A DNA stretch of 64,000 bases, taken from contig OZ012700.1 in assembly GCA_963942565.1 (NCBI GenBank), positions 4,574,195 to 4,638,194 on the forward strand, read 5' to 3'. Each line of letters begins with the position of its first letter. Position 1 is the stretch's first letter. Below the pieces are notes generated by a model that had not been told where the DNA came from, made no database searches, and saw nothing but the letters and a program-made list of their open reading frames with translations. The stretch is from Maea johnstoni. Its lineage: Eukaryota > Annelida > Polychaeta > Spionida > Magelonidae. Position numbers and translations under genes: made by a program. Below are positions 38,693 through 51,789 of the stretch, in pieces.

Positions 38693-39039
38693 GACCTACG
38701 AGCGAAGCACCTTGGCCTTAACGGGGGGTAGGTGGACATATGAGCGAAGCACCTCGGCCTAAACTGAGGTAGGTGGACATAGGAGCGAAGCACATCGGCC
38801 TAAACTGGGGTAGGTGAATATACGAGCTTATCATCGGGCCTTAACTGGGGTAGGTGGATATACGAGCTTAGCACCTAAGTAGCACCTAAGTTAGTAAGTA
38901 AGTAAGTAAACTGGGGTAGGTTGACCTACGAGTGAAGCACCTTGGCCTTAACGGGGGTAGGTGGACATAGGAGCGAAGCACCTCAACCTAAACTGAGGTA
39001 GGTGGATATACGTGCTTAGCACCTAAGTAGCACCTATGA

Positions 39040-39074
<35 letters not shown>

Positions 39075-39892
39075 AAAGTAAACTGGGGTAGGTTGACCTA
39101 CGAGCGAAGCACCTTGGCCTTAACGGGGGTAGGTGGACATACGAGCGAAGCACCTCGGCCTAAACTGAGGTAGGTGGACATAGGAGCAAAGCACCTCAGC
39201 CTAAACTGGGGTAGGTGAATATACAAGCTTAGCATCAGGGCCTTAACTGGGGTAGGTGGATATAAGAGCTTAGCACCTAAGTAGCACCTAAGTAAGTAAG
39301 TAAGTAAGTAAACTGGGGTAGGTTGACCTACGAGCGAAGCACCTTGGCCTTAACGGGGGGTAGGTGGACATACGAGCGAAGCACCTCGGCCTAAACTGAG
39401 GTAGGTGGACATAGGAGCGAAGCACCTTGGCCTAAACTGGGGTAGGTGAATATACGAGCTTAGCACCGGGGCCTTAACTGCGGTAGGTGGATATACGAGC
39501 TTAGCACCTAAGTAGCACCTAAGTAAGTAAGTAAGTAAGTAAGTAAACTGGGGTAGGTTGACCTACGAGCGAAGCACCTTGGCCTTAACGGGGGGTAGGT
39601 GGACATACGAGCGAAGCACCTCGGCCTAAACTGAGGTAGGTGGACATAGGAGCGAAGCACCTCGGCCTAAACTGGGGTAGGTGAATATACGAGCTTAGCA
39701 TCGGGGCCTTAACTGGGGTAGGTGGATATACGAGCTTAGCACCTAAGTAAGTAAGTAAGTAAACTGGGGTAGGTTGACCTACGAGTGAAGCACCTTGGCC
39801 TTAACGGGGGTAGGTGGACATAGGAGCGAAGCACCTCAACCTAAACTGAGGTAGGTGGATATACGAGCTTAGCACCTAAGTTGCACCTATGA

Positions 39893-39923
<31 letters not shown>

Positions 39924-40290
39924 AAAGTAAACTGGGGTAGGTTGACCTACGAGTGAAGCACCTTGGCCTTAACGGGGGTAGGTGGACATACGAGCGAAGC
40001 ACCTCGGCCTAAACTGAGGTAGGTGGCCATAGGAGCGAAGCACCTCGGCCTAAACTGGGGTAGGTGAATATACGAGCTTAGCACAGGGGCCTTAACTGGG
40101 GTAGGTAGATATACGAGCTTAGCACCTAAGTAGCACCTAAGTAAGTAAGTAAGTAAGTAAACTGGGGTAGGTTGACCTACGAGTGAAGCACCTTGGCCTT
40201 AACGGGGGTAGGTGGACATAGGAGCGAAGCACCTCAACCTAAACTGAGGTAGGTGGATATACTAGCTTAGCACCTAAGTAGCACCTATGA

Positions 40291-40321
<31 letters not shown>

Positions 40322-41459
40322 AAAGTAAACTGGGGTAGGTTGACCTACGAGCGAAGCACCTTGGCCTTAATGGGGGTAGGTGGACATACGAGTGAAGCAC
40401 CTCGGCCTAAACTGAGGTAGGTGGACATAGGAGCGAAGCCCCTCGGCCTAAACTGGGGTAGGTGAATATACGAGCTTAGCACCGGGGCCTTAACTCGGGA
40501 GGGTGGATATACGAGCTTAGCACCTAAGTAGCACCTAAGTAAGTAAGTAAGTAAGTAAACTGGGGTAGGTTGACCTACGAGTGAAGCACCTTGGCCTTAA
40601 CGGGGGTAGGTGGACATAGGAGCGAAGCACCTCAACCTAAACTGAGGTAGGTGGATATACGAGCTTAGCACCTAAGTAGCACCTATGAAAGTAAGTAAGT
40701 ATGTAAGTAAGTAAGTAAGTAAGTAAGAAAGTAAACTGGGGTAGGTTGACCTACGAGTGAAGCACTTTGGACTTAACGGGGGTAGGTGGACATAGGAGTG
40801 AAGCACCTCAACATAAACTGAGGTAGGTGGATATACGAGCTTAGCACCTAAGTAGCACCTATGAAAGTAAGTAAGTATGTAAGTAAGTAAGTAAGTAAGT
40901 AAGAAAGTAAACTGGGGTAGGTTGACCTACGAGTGAAGCACCTTGGCCTTAACGGGGGTAGGTGGACATAGGAGCGAAGCACCTCAACCTAAACTGGGGT
41001 AGGTGAATATACGAGCTTAGCATCTGGGCCTTAACTGGGGTAGGTGGATATACGAGCTTAGCACCTAAGTAGCACCTAAGTAAGTAAGTAAGTAAGTAAA
41101 CTGGGGTAGGTTGACCTACGAGCGAAGCACCTTGGCCTTAATGGGGGTAGGTGGACATACGAGTGAAGCACCTCGGCCTAAACTGAGGTAGGTGGACATA
41201 GGAGCGAAGCCCCTCGGCCTAAACTGGGGTAGGTGAATATACGAGCTTAGCACCGGGGCCTTAACTCGGGAGGGTGGATATACGAGCTTAGCACCTAAGT
41301 AGCACCTAAGTAAGTAAGTAAGTAAGTAAACTGGGGTAGGTTGACCTACGAGTGAAGCACCTTGGCCTTAACGGGGGTAGGTGGACATAGGAGCGAAGCA
41401 CCTCAACCTAAACTGAGGTAGGTGGATATACGAGCTTAGCACCTAAGTAGCACCTATGA

Positions 41460-42009
41460 AAGTAAGTAAGTAAGTAAGTAAGAAAGTAAACTGGGGTAGG
41501 TTGACCTACGAGCAAAGCACCGTGGCCTTAACGGGGGTAGGTGGACATACGAGCAAAGCACCTCGGCCTAAACTTAGGTAGGTTGACATAGGAGCGAAGC
41601 ACCTCGGCCTAAACTGGGGTAGGTGAATATACGAGCTTAGCACCGGGCCCTTAACTGGGGTAGGTGGATATACAAGCTTAGCACCTAAGTAGCACCTAAG
41701 TAAGTAAGTAAGAAAGTAAACTGGGGTAGGTTGACCTAGGAGTGAAGCACCTTGGCCTTAACGGGGGTAGGTGGACATATGAGCGAAGCACCTCAACCTA
41801 AACTGAGGTAGGTGGATATACGAGCTTAGCACCTAAGTAGCACCTATGAAAGTAAGTAAGTAAGTAAGTAAGAAAGTAAACTGGGGTAGGTTGACCTACG
41901 AGTGAAGCACCTTGGCCTTAACGGGGGTAGGTGGACATAGGAGCGAAGCACCTCGGCCTAAACTGAGGTAGGTGGATATACGAGCTTAGCACCTAAGTAG
42001 CACCTATGA

Positions 42010-42010
<1 letters not shown>
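41460..42010 (+). repeat. Duplicated segment, copy 2 (spacing 6714)
   Basis: Partner of about 34750-35300. It differs at a few sites, for example gacctaggag near 41735 and gtggacatatgag near 41778. Confidence 0.85.
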
Positions 42011-42044
<34 letters not shown>

Positions 42045-42179
42045 AAAGTAAACTGGGGTAGGTTGACCTACGAGCGAAGCACCTTGGCCTTAACGGGGGT
42101 AGGTGGACATAGGAGCGAAGCACCTCGGCCTAAACTGGGGTAGGTGAATATACAAGCTTAGCACCGGGGCCTTAACTGG

Positions 42180-42398
42180 GGTAGGTGGATATACGAGCTT
42201 AGCACCTAAGTAGCACCTATGAAAGTAAGTAAGTAAATAAGTAAGTAAGTAAGTAAGTAAGAAAGTAAACTGGGGTAGGTTGACCTACGAGTGAAGCACC
42301 TTGGCCTTAACGGGGGTAGGTGGACATAGGAGCGAAGCACCTCAACCTAAACTGAGGTAGGTGGATATACGAGCTTAGCACCTAAGTAGCACCTATGA

Positions 42399-42433
<35 letters not shown>

Positions 42434-43417
42434 AAAGTAAACTGGGGAAGGTTGACCTACGAGCGAAGCACCTTGGCCTTAACGGGGGGTAGGTGGACAT
42501 ATGAGCGAAGTACCTCGGCCTAAACTGAGGTAGGTGGACATAGGAGCGAAGTACCTCGGCCTAAACTTGGGTAGGTGAATATACGAGCTTAGCATCGGGG
42601 CCTTAACTGGGGTAGGTGGATATACGAGCTTAGCACCTAAGTAGCACCTAAGTAAGTAAGTAAGTAAGTCAACTGGGGTAGGTTGACCTGCGAGTGAAGC
42701 ACCTTGGCCTTAACGGGGGTAGGTGGACATAGGAGCGAAGCACCTCAACCTAAACTGAGGTAGGTGGATATACGAGCTTAGCACCTAAGTAGCACCTATG
42801 AAAGTAAGTAAGTAAGTAAGTAAGTAAGAAAGTAAACTGGGGTAGGTTGACCTACGAGCGAAGCACCTTGGCCTTAACGGGGGTAGGTGGACATACGAGC
42901 GAAGCACCTCGGCCTAAACTGAGGTAGGTGGACATAGGAGCGAAGCACTTCGGCCTAAACTGGGGTAGGTGAATATACGAGCTTAGCATCGGGGCCTTAA
43001 CTGGGGTAGGTGGATATACTAGCTTAGCACCTTAGTAGCACCTAAGTAAGTAAGTAAGAAAGTAAACTGGGGTAGGTTGACCTACGAGCGAAGCACCTTT
43101 ACCTTAATGGGGGTAGGTGGACAAACGAGCGAAGCACCTCGGCCTAAACTGAGGCAGGTGGACATAGGAGCGAAGCACCTCGGCCTAAACTGGGGTAGGT
43201 GAATATACGAGCTTAGCACCGGGGCCTTAACTGGGGTAGATGGATATACGAGCTTAGCACCTAAGTAGCACCTAAGTAAGTAAGTAAACTGGGGTAGGTT
43301 GACCTACGAGTGAAGCACCTTGGCCTTAACGGGGGTAGGTGGACATAGGAGCGAAGCACCTCAACCTAAACTGAGGTAGGTGGATATACAAGCTTAGCAC
43401 CTAAGTAGCACCCATGA

Positions 43418-43457
<40 letters not shown>

Positions 43458-43949
43458 TAGTAAGAAAGTAAACTGTGGTAGGTTGACCTACGAGCGAAGC
43501 ACCTTGGCCTTAACAGGGGTAGGTGGACATACGAGCGAAGCACCTCGGCCTAAACTGAGGTAGGTGGACATAGGAGCGAAGCACCTCGGCCTAAACTGGG
43601 GTAGGTGAATATACGAGCTTAGCACCGGGGCCTTAACAGGGGTAGGTGGATATACGAGCTTAGCACCTAAGTAGCACCTAAGTAAGTAAGTAAGAAAGTA
43701 AACTGGGGTAGGTTGACCTACGAGTGAAGCACCTTGGCCTTAACGGGGGTAGGTGGACATAGGAGCGAAGCACCTCAACCTAAACTGAAGTAGGTGGATA
43801 TACGAGCTTAGCACCTAAGTAGCACCTATGAAAGTAAGTAAGTAAGTAAGTAAGTAAGTAACGGGGGTAGGTGGACATAGGAGCGAAGCACCTCAACCTA
43901 AACTGAGGTAGGTGGATATACGAGCTTAGCACCTAAGTAGCACCTATGA

Positions 43950-43988
<39 letters not shown>

Positions 43989-43990
43989 AA
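42180..43990 (+). repeat. Duplicated 1.8-kb block, copy 1
   Basis: Matches about 45484-47295, spacing 3304 rising to 3309 through one inserted A near 46275 and one GTAA. Shared markers are gtaaataag, gaagtacctc, gtcaactgg, gacctgcgag, cctttacctt, gtaagttag and the junction gtaacggggg. Confidence 0.9.
43797..43873 (+). repeat. E' tract fused into the end of A'
   Basis: The GTAA tract passes directly into aacgggggtaggtg. The E' end and the first two thirds of A' are missing. The short shared string taa at the breakpoint suggests a microhomology or slippage deletion. Confidence 0.87.
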
Positions 43991-44125
43991 AGTAAACTGG
44001 GGAAGGTTGACCTACGAGTGAAGCACCTTGGCCTTAACGGGGGTAGGTGGACATAGGAGCGAAGCACCTCAACCTAAACTGAGGTAGGTGGATATACGAG
44101 CTTAGCACCTAAGTAGCACCTATGA

Positions 44126-44168
<43 letters not shown>

Positions 44169-44534
44169 AAAGTAAACTGGGGTAGGTTGACCTACGAGCG
44201 AAGCACCTTGGCCTTAACGGGGGTAGGTGGACATACGAGCGAAGCACCTCGGCCTAAACTGAGGTAGGTGGACATAGGAGCGAAGCACCTCGGCCTAAAC
44301 TGGTGTAGGTGAATATCGAGCTTAGCACCGGGGCCTTAACTGGGGTAGGTGGATATACGAGCTTAGCACCTAAGTAGCACCTAAGTAAGTAAGTAAGTAA
44401 GTAAACTGGGGTAGGTTGACCTACGAGTGAAGCACCTTGGCCTTAACGGGGGTAGGTGGACATAGGAGCGAAGCACCTCAACCTAAACTGAGGTAGGTGG
44501 ATATACGAGCTTAGCACCTAAGTAGCACCTATGA

Positions 44535-44569
<35 letters not shown>

Positions 44570-44706
44570 AAAGTAAACTGGGGTAGGTTGACCTACGAGT
44601 GAAGCACCTTGGCCTTAACGGGGGTAGGTGGACATAGGAGCGAAGCACCTCAACCTAAATTGAGGTAGGTGGATATACGAGCTTAGCACCTAAGTAGCAC
44701 CTATGA

Positions 44707-44745
<39 letters not shown>

Positions 44746-45112
44746 AGAGTAAACTGGGGTAGGATGACCTACGAGCGAAGCACCTTGGCCTTAACGGGGG
44801 TAGGTGGACATAGGAGCAAAGCACCTCGGCCTAAACTGAGGTAGGTGGACATAGGAGCGAAGCACCTCGGCCTAAACTGGGGTAGGTGAATATACGAGCT
44901 TAGCACCGGGGCCTTAACTGGGGTAGGTGGATATACGAACTTAGCACCTAAGTAGCACCTAAGTAAGTAAGTAAGTAAGTAAACTGGGGTAGGTTGACCT
45001 ACGAGTGAAGCACCTTGGCCTTAACGGGGGTAGGTGGACATAGGAGCGAAGCACCTCAACCTAAACTGAGGTAGGTGGATATACGATTTTAGCACCTAAG
45101 TAGCACCTATAA

Positions 45113-45159
<47 letters not shown>

Positions 45160-45483
45160 AAAGTAAACTGGGGTGTGTTGACCTACGAGCGAAGCACCTT
45201 GGCCTTAATGGGGGTAGGTGGACATACGAGCGAAGCACCTCGGCCTAAACTGAGGTAGGTGGACATAGGAGCGAAGCACCTCGGCCTAAACTGGGGTAGG
45301 TGAATATACGAGCTTAGCACCGGGGCCTTAACTGGGGTAGGTGGATATACGAGCTTAGCACCTAAGTAGCACCTAAGTAAGTAAGTAAGTAAGTAAACTG
45401 GGGTAGGTTGACCTACAAGTGAAGCACCTTGGCCTTAACGGGGGTAGGTGGACATAGGAGCGAAGCACCTCAACCTAAACTGA

Positions 45484-45702
45484 GGTAGGTGGATATACGA
45501 GCTTAGTACCTAAGTAGCACCTATGAAAGTAAGTAAGTAAATAAGTAAGTAAGTAAGTAAGTAAGAAAGTAAACTGGGGTAGGTTGACCTACGAGTGAAG
45601 CACCTTGGCCTTAACGGGGGTAGGTGGACATAGGAGCGAAGCACCTCAACCTAAACTGAGGTAGGTGGATATACGAGCTTAGCACCTAAGTAGCACCTAT
45701 GA

Positions 45703-45737
<35 letters not shown>

Positions 45738-46722
45738 AAAGTAAACTGGGGAAGGTTGACCTACGAGCGAAGCACCTTGGCCTTAACGGGGGGTAGGTGG
45801 ACATATGAGCGAAGTACCTCGGCCTAAACTGAGGTAGGTGGACATAGGAGCGAAGTACCTCGGCCTAAACTTGGGTAGGTGAATATACGAGCTTAGCATC
45901 GGGGCCTTAACTGGGGTAGGTGGATATACGAGCTTAGCACCTAAGTAGCACCTAAGTAAGTAAGTAAGTAAGTCAACTGGGGTAGGTTGACCTGCGAGTG
46001 AAGCACCTTGGCCTTAACGGGGGTAGGTGGACATAGGAGCGAAGCACCTCAACCTAAACTGAGGTAGGTGGATATACGAGCTTAGCACCTAAGTAGCACC
46101 TATGAAAGTAAGTAAGTAAGTAAGTAAGTAAGAAAGTAAACTGGGGTAGGTTGACCTACGAGCGAAGCACCTTGGCCTTAACGGGGGTAGGTGGACATAC
46201 GAGCGAAGCACCTCGGCCTAAACTGAGGTAGGTGGACATAGGAGCGAAGCACTTCGGCCTAAACTGGGGTAGGTGAAATATACGAGCTTAGCATCGGGGC
46301 CTTAACTGGGGTAGGTGGATATACTAGCTTAGCACCTTAGTAGCACCTAAGTAAGTAAGTAAGAAAGTAAACTGGGGTAGGTTGACCTACGAGCGAAGCA
46401 CCTTTACCTTAATGGGGGTAGGTGGACAAACGAGCGAAGCACCTCGGCCTAAACTGAGGCAGGTGGACATAGGAGCGAAGCACCTCGGCCTAAACTGGGG
46501 TAGGTGAATATACGAGCTTAGCACCGGGGCCTTAACTGGGGTAGATGGATATACGACCTTAGCACCTAAGTAGCACCTAAGTAAGTAAGTAAACTGGGGT
46601 AGGTTGACCTACGAGTGAAGCACCTTGGCCTTAACGGGGGTAGGTGGACATAGGAGCGAAGCACCTCAACCTAAACTGAGGTAGGTGGATATACAAGCTT
46701 AGCACCTAAGTAGCACCCATGA

Positions 46723-46766
<44 letters not shown>

Positions 46767-47258
46767 TAGTAAGAAAGTAAACTGTGGTAGGTTGACCTAC
46801 GAGCGAAGCACCTTGGCCTTAACAGGGGTAGGTCGACATACGAGCGGAGCACCTCGGCCTAAACTGAGGTAGGTGGACATAGGAGCGAAGCACCTCGGCC
46901 TAAACTGGGGTAGGTGAATATACGAGCTTAGCACCGGGGCCTTAACAGGGGTAGGTGGATATACGAGCTTAGCACCTAAGTAGCACCTAAGTAAGTAAGT
47001 AAGAAAGTAAACTGGGGTAGGTTGACCTACGAGTGAAGCACCTTGGCCTTAACGGGGGTAGGTGGACATAGGAGCGAAGCACCTCAACCTAAACTGAAGT
47101 AGGTGGATATACGAGCTTAGCACCTAAGTAGCACCTATGAAAGTAAGTAAGTAAGTAAGTAAGTAAGTAACGGGGGTAGGTGGACATAGGAGCGAAGCAC
47201 CTCAACCTAAACTGAGGTAGGTGGATATACGAGCTTAGCACCTAAGTAGCACCTTTGA

Positions 47259-47289
<31 letters not shown>

Positions 47290-47295
47290 AAAGTA
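45484..47295 (+). repeat. Duplicated 1.8-kb block, copy 2
   Basis: Partner of about 42180-43990. Unique differences include ggtcgacatac and gagcggagc near 46833-46850. Confidence 0.9.
47106..47182 (+). repeat. E' tract fused into the end of A', second copy
   Basis: Same junction, 3309 bp downstream, copied with the 1.8-kb block. Confidence 0.87.
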
Positions 47296-47426
47296 AACTG
47301 GGGTAGGTTGACCTACGAGCGAAGCACCTTGGCCTTAACGGGGGTAGGTGGACATACGAGCGAAGCACCTCAACCTAAACTGAGGTAGGTGGATATACGA
47401 GCTTAGCACCTAAGTAGCACCTATGA

Positions 47427-47457
<31 letters not shown>

Positions 47458-47779
47458 AAAGTAAACTGGGGTAGGTTGACCTACGAGCGAAGCACCTTGG
47501 CCTTAACGGGGGTAGGTGGACATACGAGCAAAGCACCTCGGCCTAAACTTAGGTAGGTGGACATAGGAGCGAAGCACCTCGGCCTAAACTGGGGTAGGTG
47601 GATATACGAACTTAGCACCTAAGTAGCACCTAAGTAAGTAAGAAAGTAAACTGGGGTAGGTTGACCTACGAGTGAAGCACCTTGGCCTTAACGGGGGTAG
47701 GTGGACATAGGAGCGAAGCACCTCAACCTAAACTGAGGTAGGTGGATATACGAGCTTAGCAACTAAGTAGCACCTATGA

Positions 47780-47822
<43 letters not shown>

Positions 47823-48148
47823 AAAGTAAACTGGGGTAGGTTGACCTACGAGCGAAGCACCTTGGCCTTAACGGGGGTAGGTGGACATACGAGCGAAGCA
47901 CCTCGGCCTAAACTGGGGTAGGTGAATATACAAGCTTAGCACCGGGGCTTTAACTGGGGTAGGTTGATATACAAGCTTAGCACCTAAGTAGCACCTAAGT
48001 AAGTAAGTAAGTAAGTAAACTGGGGTAGGTTGCCCTACGAATGAAGCACCTTGGCCTTAACGGGGGTAGGTGGACATAGGAGCGAAGCACCTCAACCTAA
48101 ACTGAGGTAGGTGGATATACGAGCTTAAGACCTAAGTAGCATCTATGA

Positions 48149-48183
<35 letters not shown>

Positions 48184-48473
48184 AAAGTAAACTGGGGTAG
48201 GTTGACCTACGAGCGAAGCAACTTGGCCTTAACGGGGTAGGTGGACATACGAGCGAAGCACCTCGGCCTAAACTGAGGTAGGTCGACATAGGAGCGAAGC
48301 ACCTCGGCCTAAACTGGGGTAGGTGAATATACAAGCTTAGCACCGGGGCCTTAACTGGGATAGGTGGATATACGAGCTTAGCACCTAAGTAGCACCTAAG
48401 TAAGTAAGTAAGTAAGTAAACTGGGGTAGGTTGACCTACGAGTGAAGCACCTTGGCCATAACGGGGGTAGGTG

Positions 48474-48596
48474 GACATAGGAGCGAAGCACCTCAACCTA
48501 AACTGAGGTAGGTGGACATAGGAGCGAAGCACCTCAACCTAAACTGAGGTAGGTGGACATAGGAGCGAAGCACCTCAACCTAAACTGAGGTAGGTG
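48474..48596 (+). repeat. Triple C' subunit
   Basis: Three C' units in a row (48474-48514, 48515-48555, 48556-48596), apparently identical, between A' and E'. This is a pure 41-bp amplification and the only C' triplet I found. Confidence 0.92.
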
Positions 48597-48631
48597 GATA
48601 TACGAGCTTAGCACCTAAGTAGCACCTATGA

Positions 48632-48666
<35 letters not shown>

Positions 48667-49022
48667 AAAGTAAACTGGGGTAGGTTGACCTACGAGCGAA
48701 GCAACTTGGCCTTAACGGGGGTAGGTGGACATAGGAGCGAAGCACCTCGGCCTAAACTGAGGTAGGTGGACATAGGAGCGAAGCACCTCGGCCTAAACTG
48801 GGGTAGGTGAATAAACGAGCTTAGCACCGGGGCCTTAACTGGGGTAGGTGGATATACAAGCTTAGCACCTAAGTAAGTAAGTAAGTAAGTAAACTGGGGT
48901 AGGTTGACCTACGAGTGAAGCACCTTGGCCTTAACGGGGGTAGGTGGACATAGGAGCGAAGCACCTCAACCTAAACTGAGGTAGGTGGATATACGAGCTT
49001 AGCACCTAAGTAGCACCTATGA

Positions 49023-49057
<35 letters not shown>

Positions 49058-49430
49058 AAAGTAAACTGGGGTAGGTTGACCTACAAGCGAAGCACCTTGG
49101 CCTTAACGGGGGTATGTGGACATACGAGCGAAGCACCTCGGCCTAAACTGAGGTAGGTGGACATAGGAGCGAAGCACCTCGGCATAAACTGGGGTAGGTG
49201 AATATACGAGCTTAGCACCGGGGCCTTAACTGGGGTAGGTGGATATACGAGCTTAGCACCTAAGTAGCACCTAAGTAAGTAAGTAAGTAAGTAAACTGGG
49301 GTAGGTTGACCTACAAGTGAAGCACCTTGGCCTTAACCGGGGTAGGTGGACATAGGAGCGAAGCACCTCAACCTAAACTGAGGTAGGTGAATATACGAGC
49401 TTAGCACCGGGGCCTTAATTTGGGTAGGTG

Positions 49431-49562
49431 GATATACGAGCTTAGCACCTAAGTAGCACCTAAGTAAGTAAGTAAGTAAGTAAACTGGGGTAGGTGGATA
49501 TACGAGCTTAGCACCTAAGTAGCACCTAAGTAAGTAAGTAAGTAAGTAAACTGGGGTAGGTT
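49431..49562 (+). repeat. Doubled E subunit
   Basis: Two E units of 66 bp each (49431-49496, 49497-49562), with ggtaggtgg rather than ggtaggttg at the joint. The same doublet is at 57004-57135. Confidence 0.9.
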
Positions 49563-49722
49563 GACCTACAAGTGAAGCACCTTGGCCTTAACAGGGGTAG
49601 GTGGACATACGAGCGAAGCACCCCAACCTAAACTGAGGTAGGTGGATATACGAGCTTAGCACCTCAGTAGCACCTATGAAAGTAAGTAAGTAAGTAAGTA
49701 AGAAAGTAAACTGGGGTAGGTT

Positions 49723-50069
49723 GACCTACGAGCGAAGCACCTTGGCCTTAACGGGGGTAGGTGGACATACGAGCGAAGCACCTCGGCCTAAACTGAGGTA
49801 GGTGGATATAGGAGCGAAGCACCTCGGCCTAAACTGGGGTAGGTGAATATACGAGCTTAGCACCGGGGCCTTAACTGGGGTAGGTGGATATACAAGCTTA
49901 GCACCTAAGTAGCACCTAAGTAAGTAAGTAAGAAAGTATACTACGGTAGGTTGACCTAGGAGTGAAGCACCTTGGCCTTAACGGGGGTAGGTGGACATAG
50001 GAGCGAAGCACCTCAACCTAAACTGAGGTAGGTGGATATACGAGCTTAGCACCTAAGTAGCACATATGA

Positions 50070-50100
<31 letters not shown>

Positions 50101-50467
50101 AAAGTAAACTGGGGTAGGTTGACCTACGAGCGAAGCACCTTGGCCTTAACGGGGGTAGGTGGACATACGAGCGAAGCACCTCGGCCTAAACTGAGGTAGG
50201 TGGATATAGGAGCGAAGCACCTCGGCCTAAACTGGGGTAGGTGAATATACGAGCTTAGCACCGGGGCCTTAACTGGGGTAGGTGGATATACAAGCTTAGC
50301 ACCTAAGTAGCACCTAAGTAAGTAAGTAAGAAAGTATACTACGGTAGGTTGACCTAGGAGTGAAGCACCTTGGCCTTAACGGGGGTAGGTGGACATAGGA
50401 GCGAAGCACCTCAACCTAAACTGAGGTAGGTGGATATACGAGCTTAGCACCTAAGTAGCACATATGA

Positions 50468-50498
<31 letters not shown>

Positions 50499-50518
50499 AA
50501 AGTAAACTGGGGTAGGTT
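49723..50518 (+). repeat. Two adjacent HORs that look identical (398 bp each)
   Basis: Units 49723-50120 and 50121-50518 read the same throughout, including ggtggatatagg, agtatactacgg, gacctaggag and cacatatg, and equal GTAA counts. This single-HOR duplication is absent from the partner block at 57 kb, so it came after that block duplication, unless it was lost there. Confidence 0.9.
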
Positions 50519-50865
50519 GACCTACGAGCGAAGCACCTTGGCCTTAACGGGGGTAGGTGGACATACGAGCGAAGCACCTCGGCCTAAACTGAGGTAGGTG
50601 GACATAGGAGCGAAGCACCTCGTCCTTAACTGGGGTAGGTGAATATACGAGCTTAGCACCAGGGCCTTAACTGGGGTAGGTGGATATACGAGCTTAGCAC
50701 CTAAGTAGCACCTAAGTAAGTAAGTAAGAAAGTAAACTGCGGTAGGTTGACCTACGAGTGAAGCACCTTGGCCTTAACGGGGTTAGGTGGACATAGGAGC
50801 GAAGCACCTCAACCTAAACTGAGGTAGGTGGATATACGAGCTTAGCACCTAAGTAGCACCTATGA

Positions 50866-50908
<43 letters not shown>

Positions 50909-51271
50909 AAAGTAAACTGGGGTAGGTTGACCTACGAGCGAAGCACCTTGGCCTAAACGGGGGTAGGTGGACATACGAGCGAAGCACCTCGGCCTAAACT
51001 GAGGTAGGCGGACATAGGAGCGAAGCACCTCAGCCTAAACTGGGGTAGGTGAATATACGAGCTTAGCATCGGGGCCTTAACTGGGGTAGGTGGATATACG
51101 AGCTTAGCACCTAAGTAGCACCTAAGTAAGTAAGTAAGTAAACTGGGGTAGGTTGACCTACGAGTGAAGCACCTTGGCCTTAACGGGGGAAGGTGGACAT
51201 AGGAGCGAAGCACCTCAACCTAAACTGAGGTAGGTGGATATACGAGCTTAGCACCTAAGTAGCACCTATGA

Positions 51272-51306
<35 letters not shown>

Positions 51307-51673
51307 AAAGTAAACTGGGGTAGGTTGACCTATGAGCGAAGCACCTTGGCCTTAACGGGGGTAGGTGGACATACGAGCGAAGCACCTCGGCCTAAACTGA
51401 GGTAGGTGGACATAGGAGCGAAGCACCTCGGCCTAAACTGGTGTAGGTGAATATACGAGCTTAGCACCAGGGCCTTAACTGGGGTTGGTGGATATACGAG
51501 CTTAGCACCTAAGTAGCACCTAAGTAGGTAAGTAAGTAAGTAAACTGGGGTAGGTTGACCTACGAGTGAAGCACCTTGGCCTTAATGGGGGTAGGTGGAC
51601 ATAGGAGCGAAGCACCTCAACCTAAACTGAGGTAGGTGGATATACGAGCTTAGCACCTAAGTAGCACCTATGA

Positions 51674-51712
<39 letters not shown>

Positions 51713-51789
51713 AAAGTAAACTGGGGTAGGTTGACCTACGAGCAAAGCACCTTGGCCTTAACGGGGGGTAGGTTGACCTACGAGTGAAG

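Larger units (their letters stand above)
35000..41490 (+). repeat. Nearly perfect tandem duplication, period 3162 bp
   Basis: Copy 1 (about 35000-38170) and copy 2 (about 38170-41490, including a short overhang) match marker for marker at exactly 3162 bp, including a one-base-short cttatcatcgggcc, gtggccatagg, gtagatatac and actcgggagg (37331 and 40493). I noticed only a few differences, for example ggcataaac near 36268 against ggcctaaac. GTAA tract lengths also agree, as expected for a recent event. Confidence 0.92.

Noticed and set aside
48143-48532. Longest open frame (129 codons, minus strand) and similar frames at 361-561, 1014-1235, 15290-15538, 25374-25748, 29741-29989, 50953-51213, 57701-57982, 62984-63190 and elsewhere
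   Set aside because: They are made wholly of satellite units read on the strand where (TTAC)n has no stop. Their peptides are shuffled pieces of the same few words (for example LLTYLLTY, HLPQFRPRCFA). Starts and ends move with repeat variants. There is no domain, promoter or codon signal.
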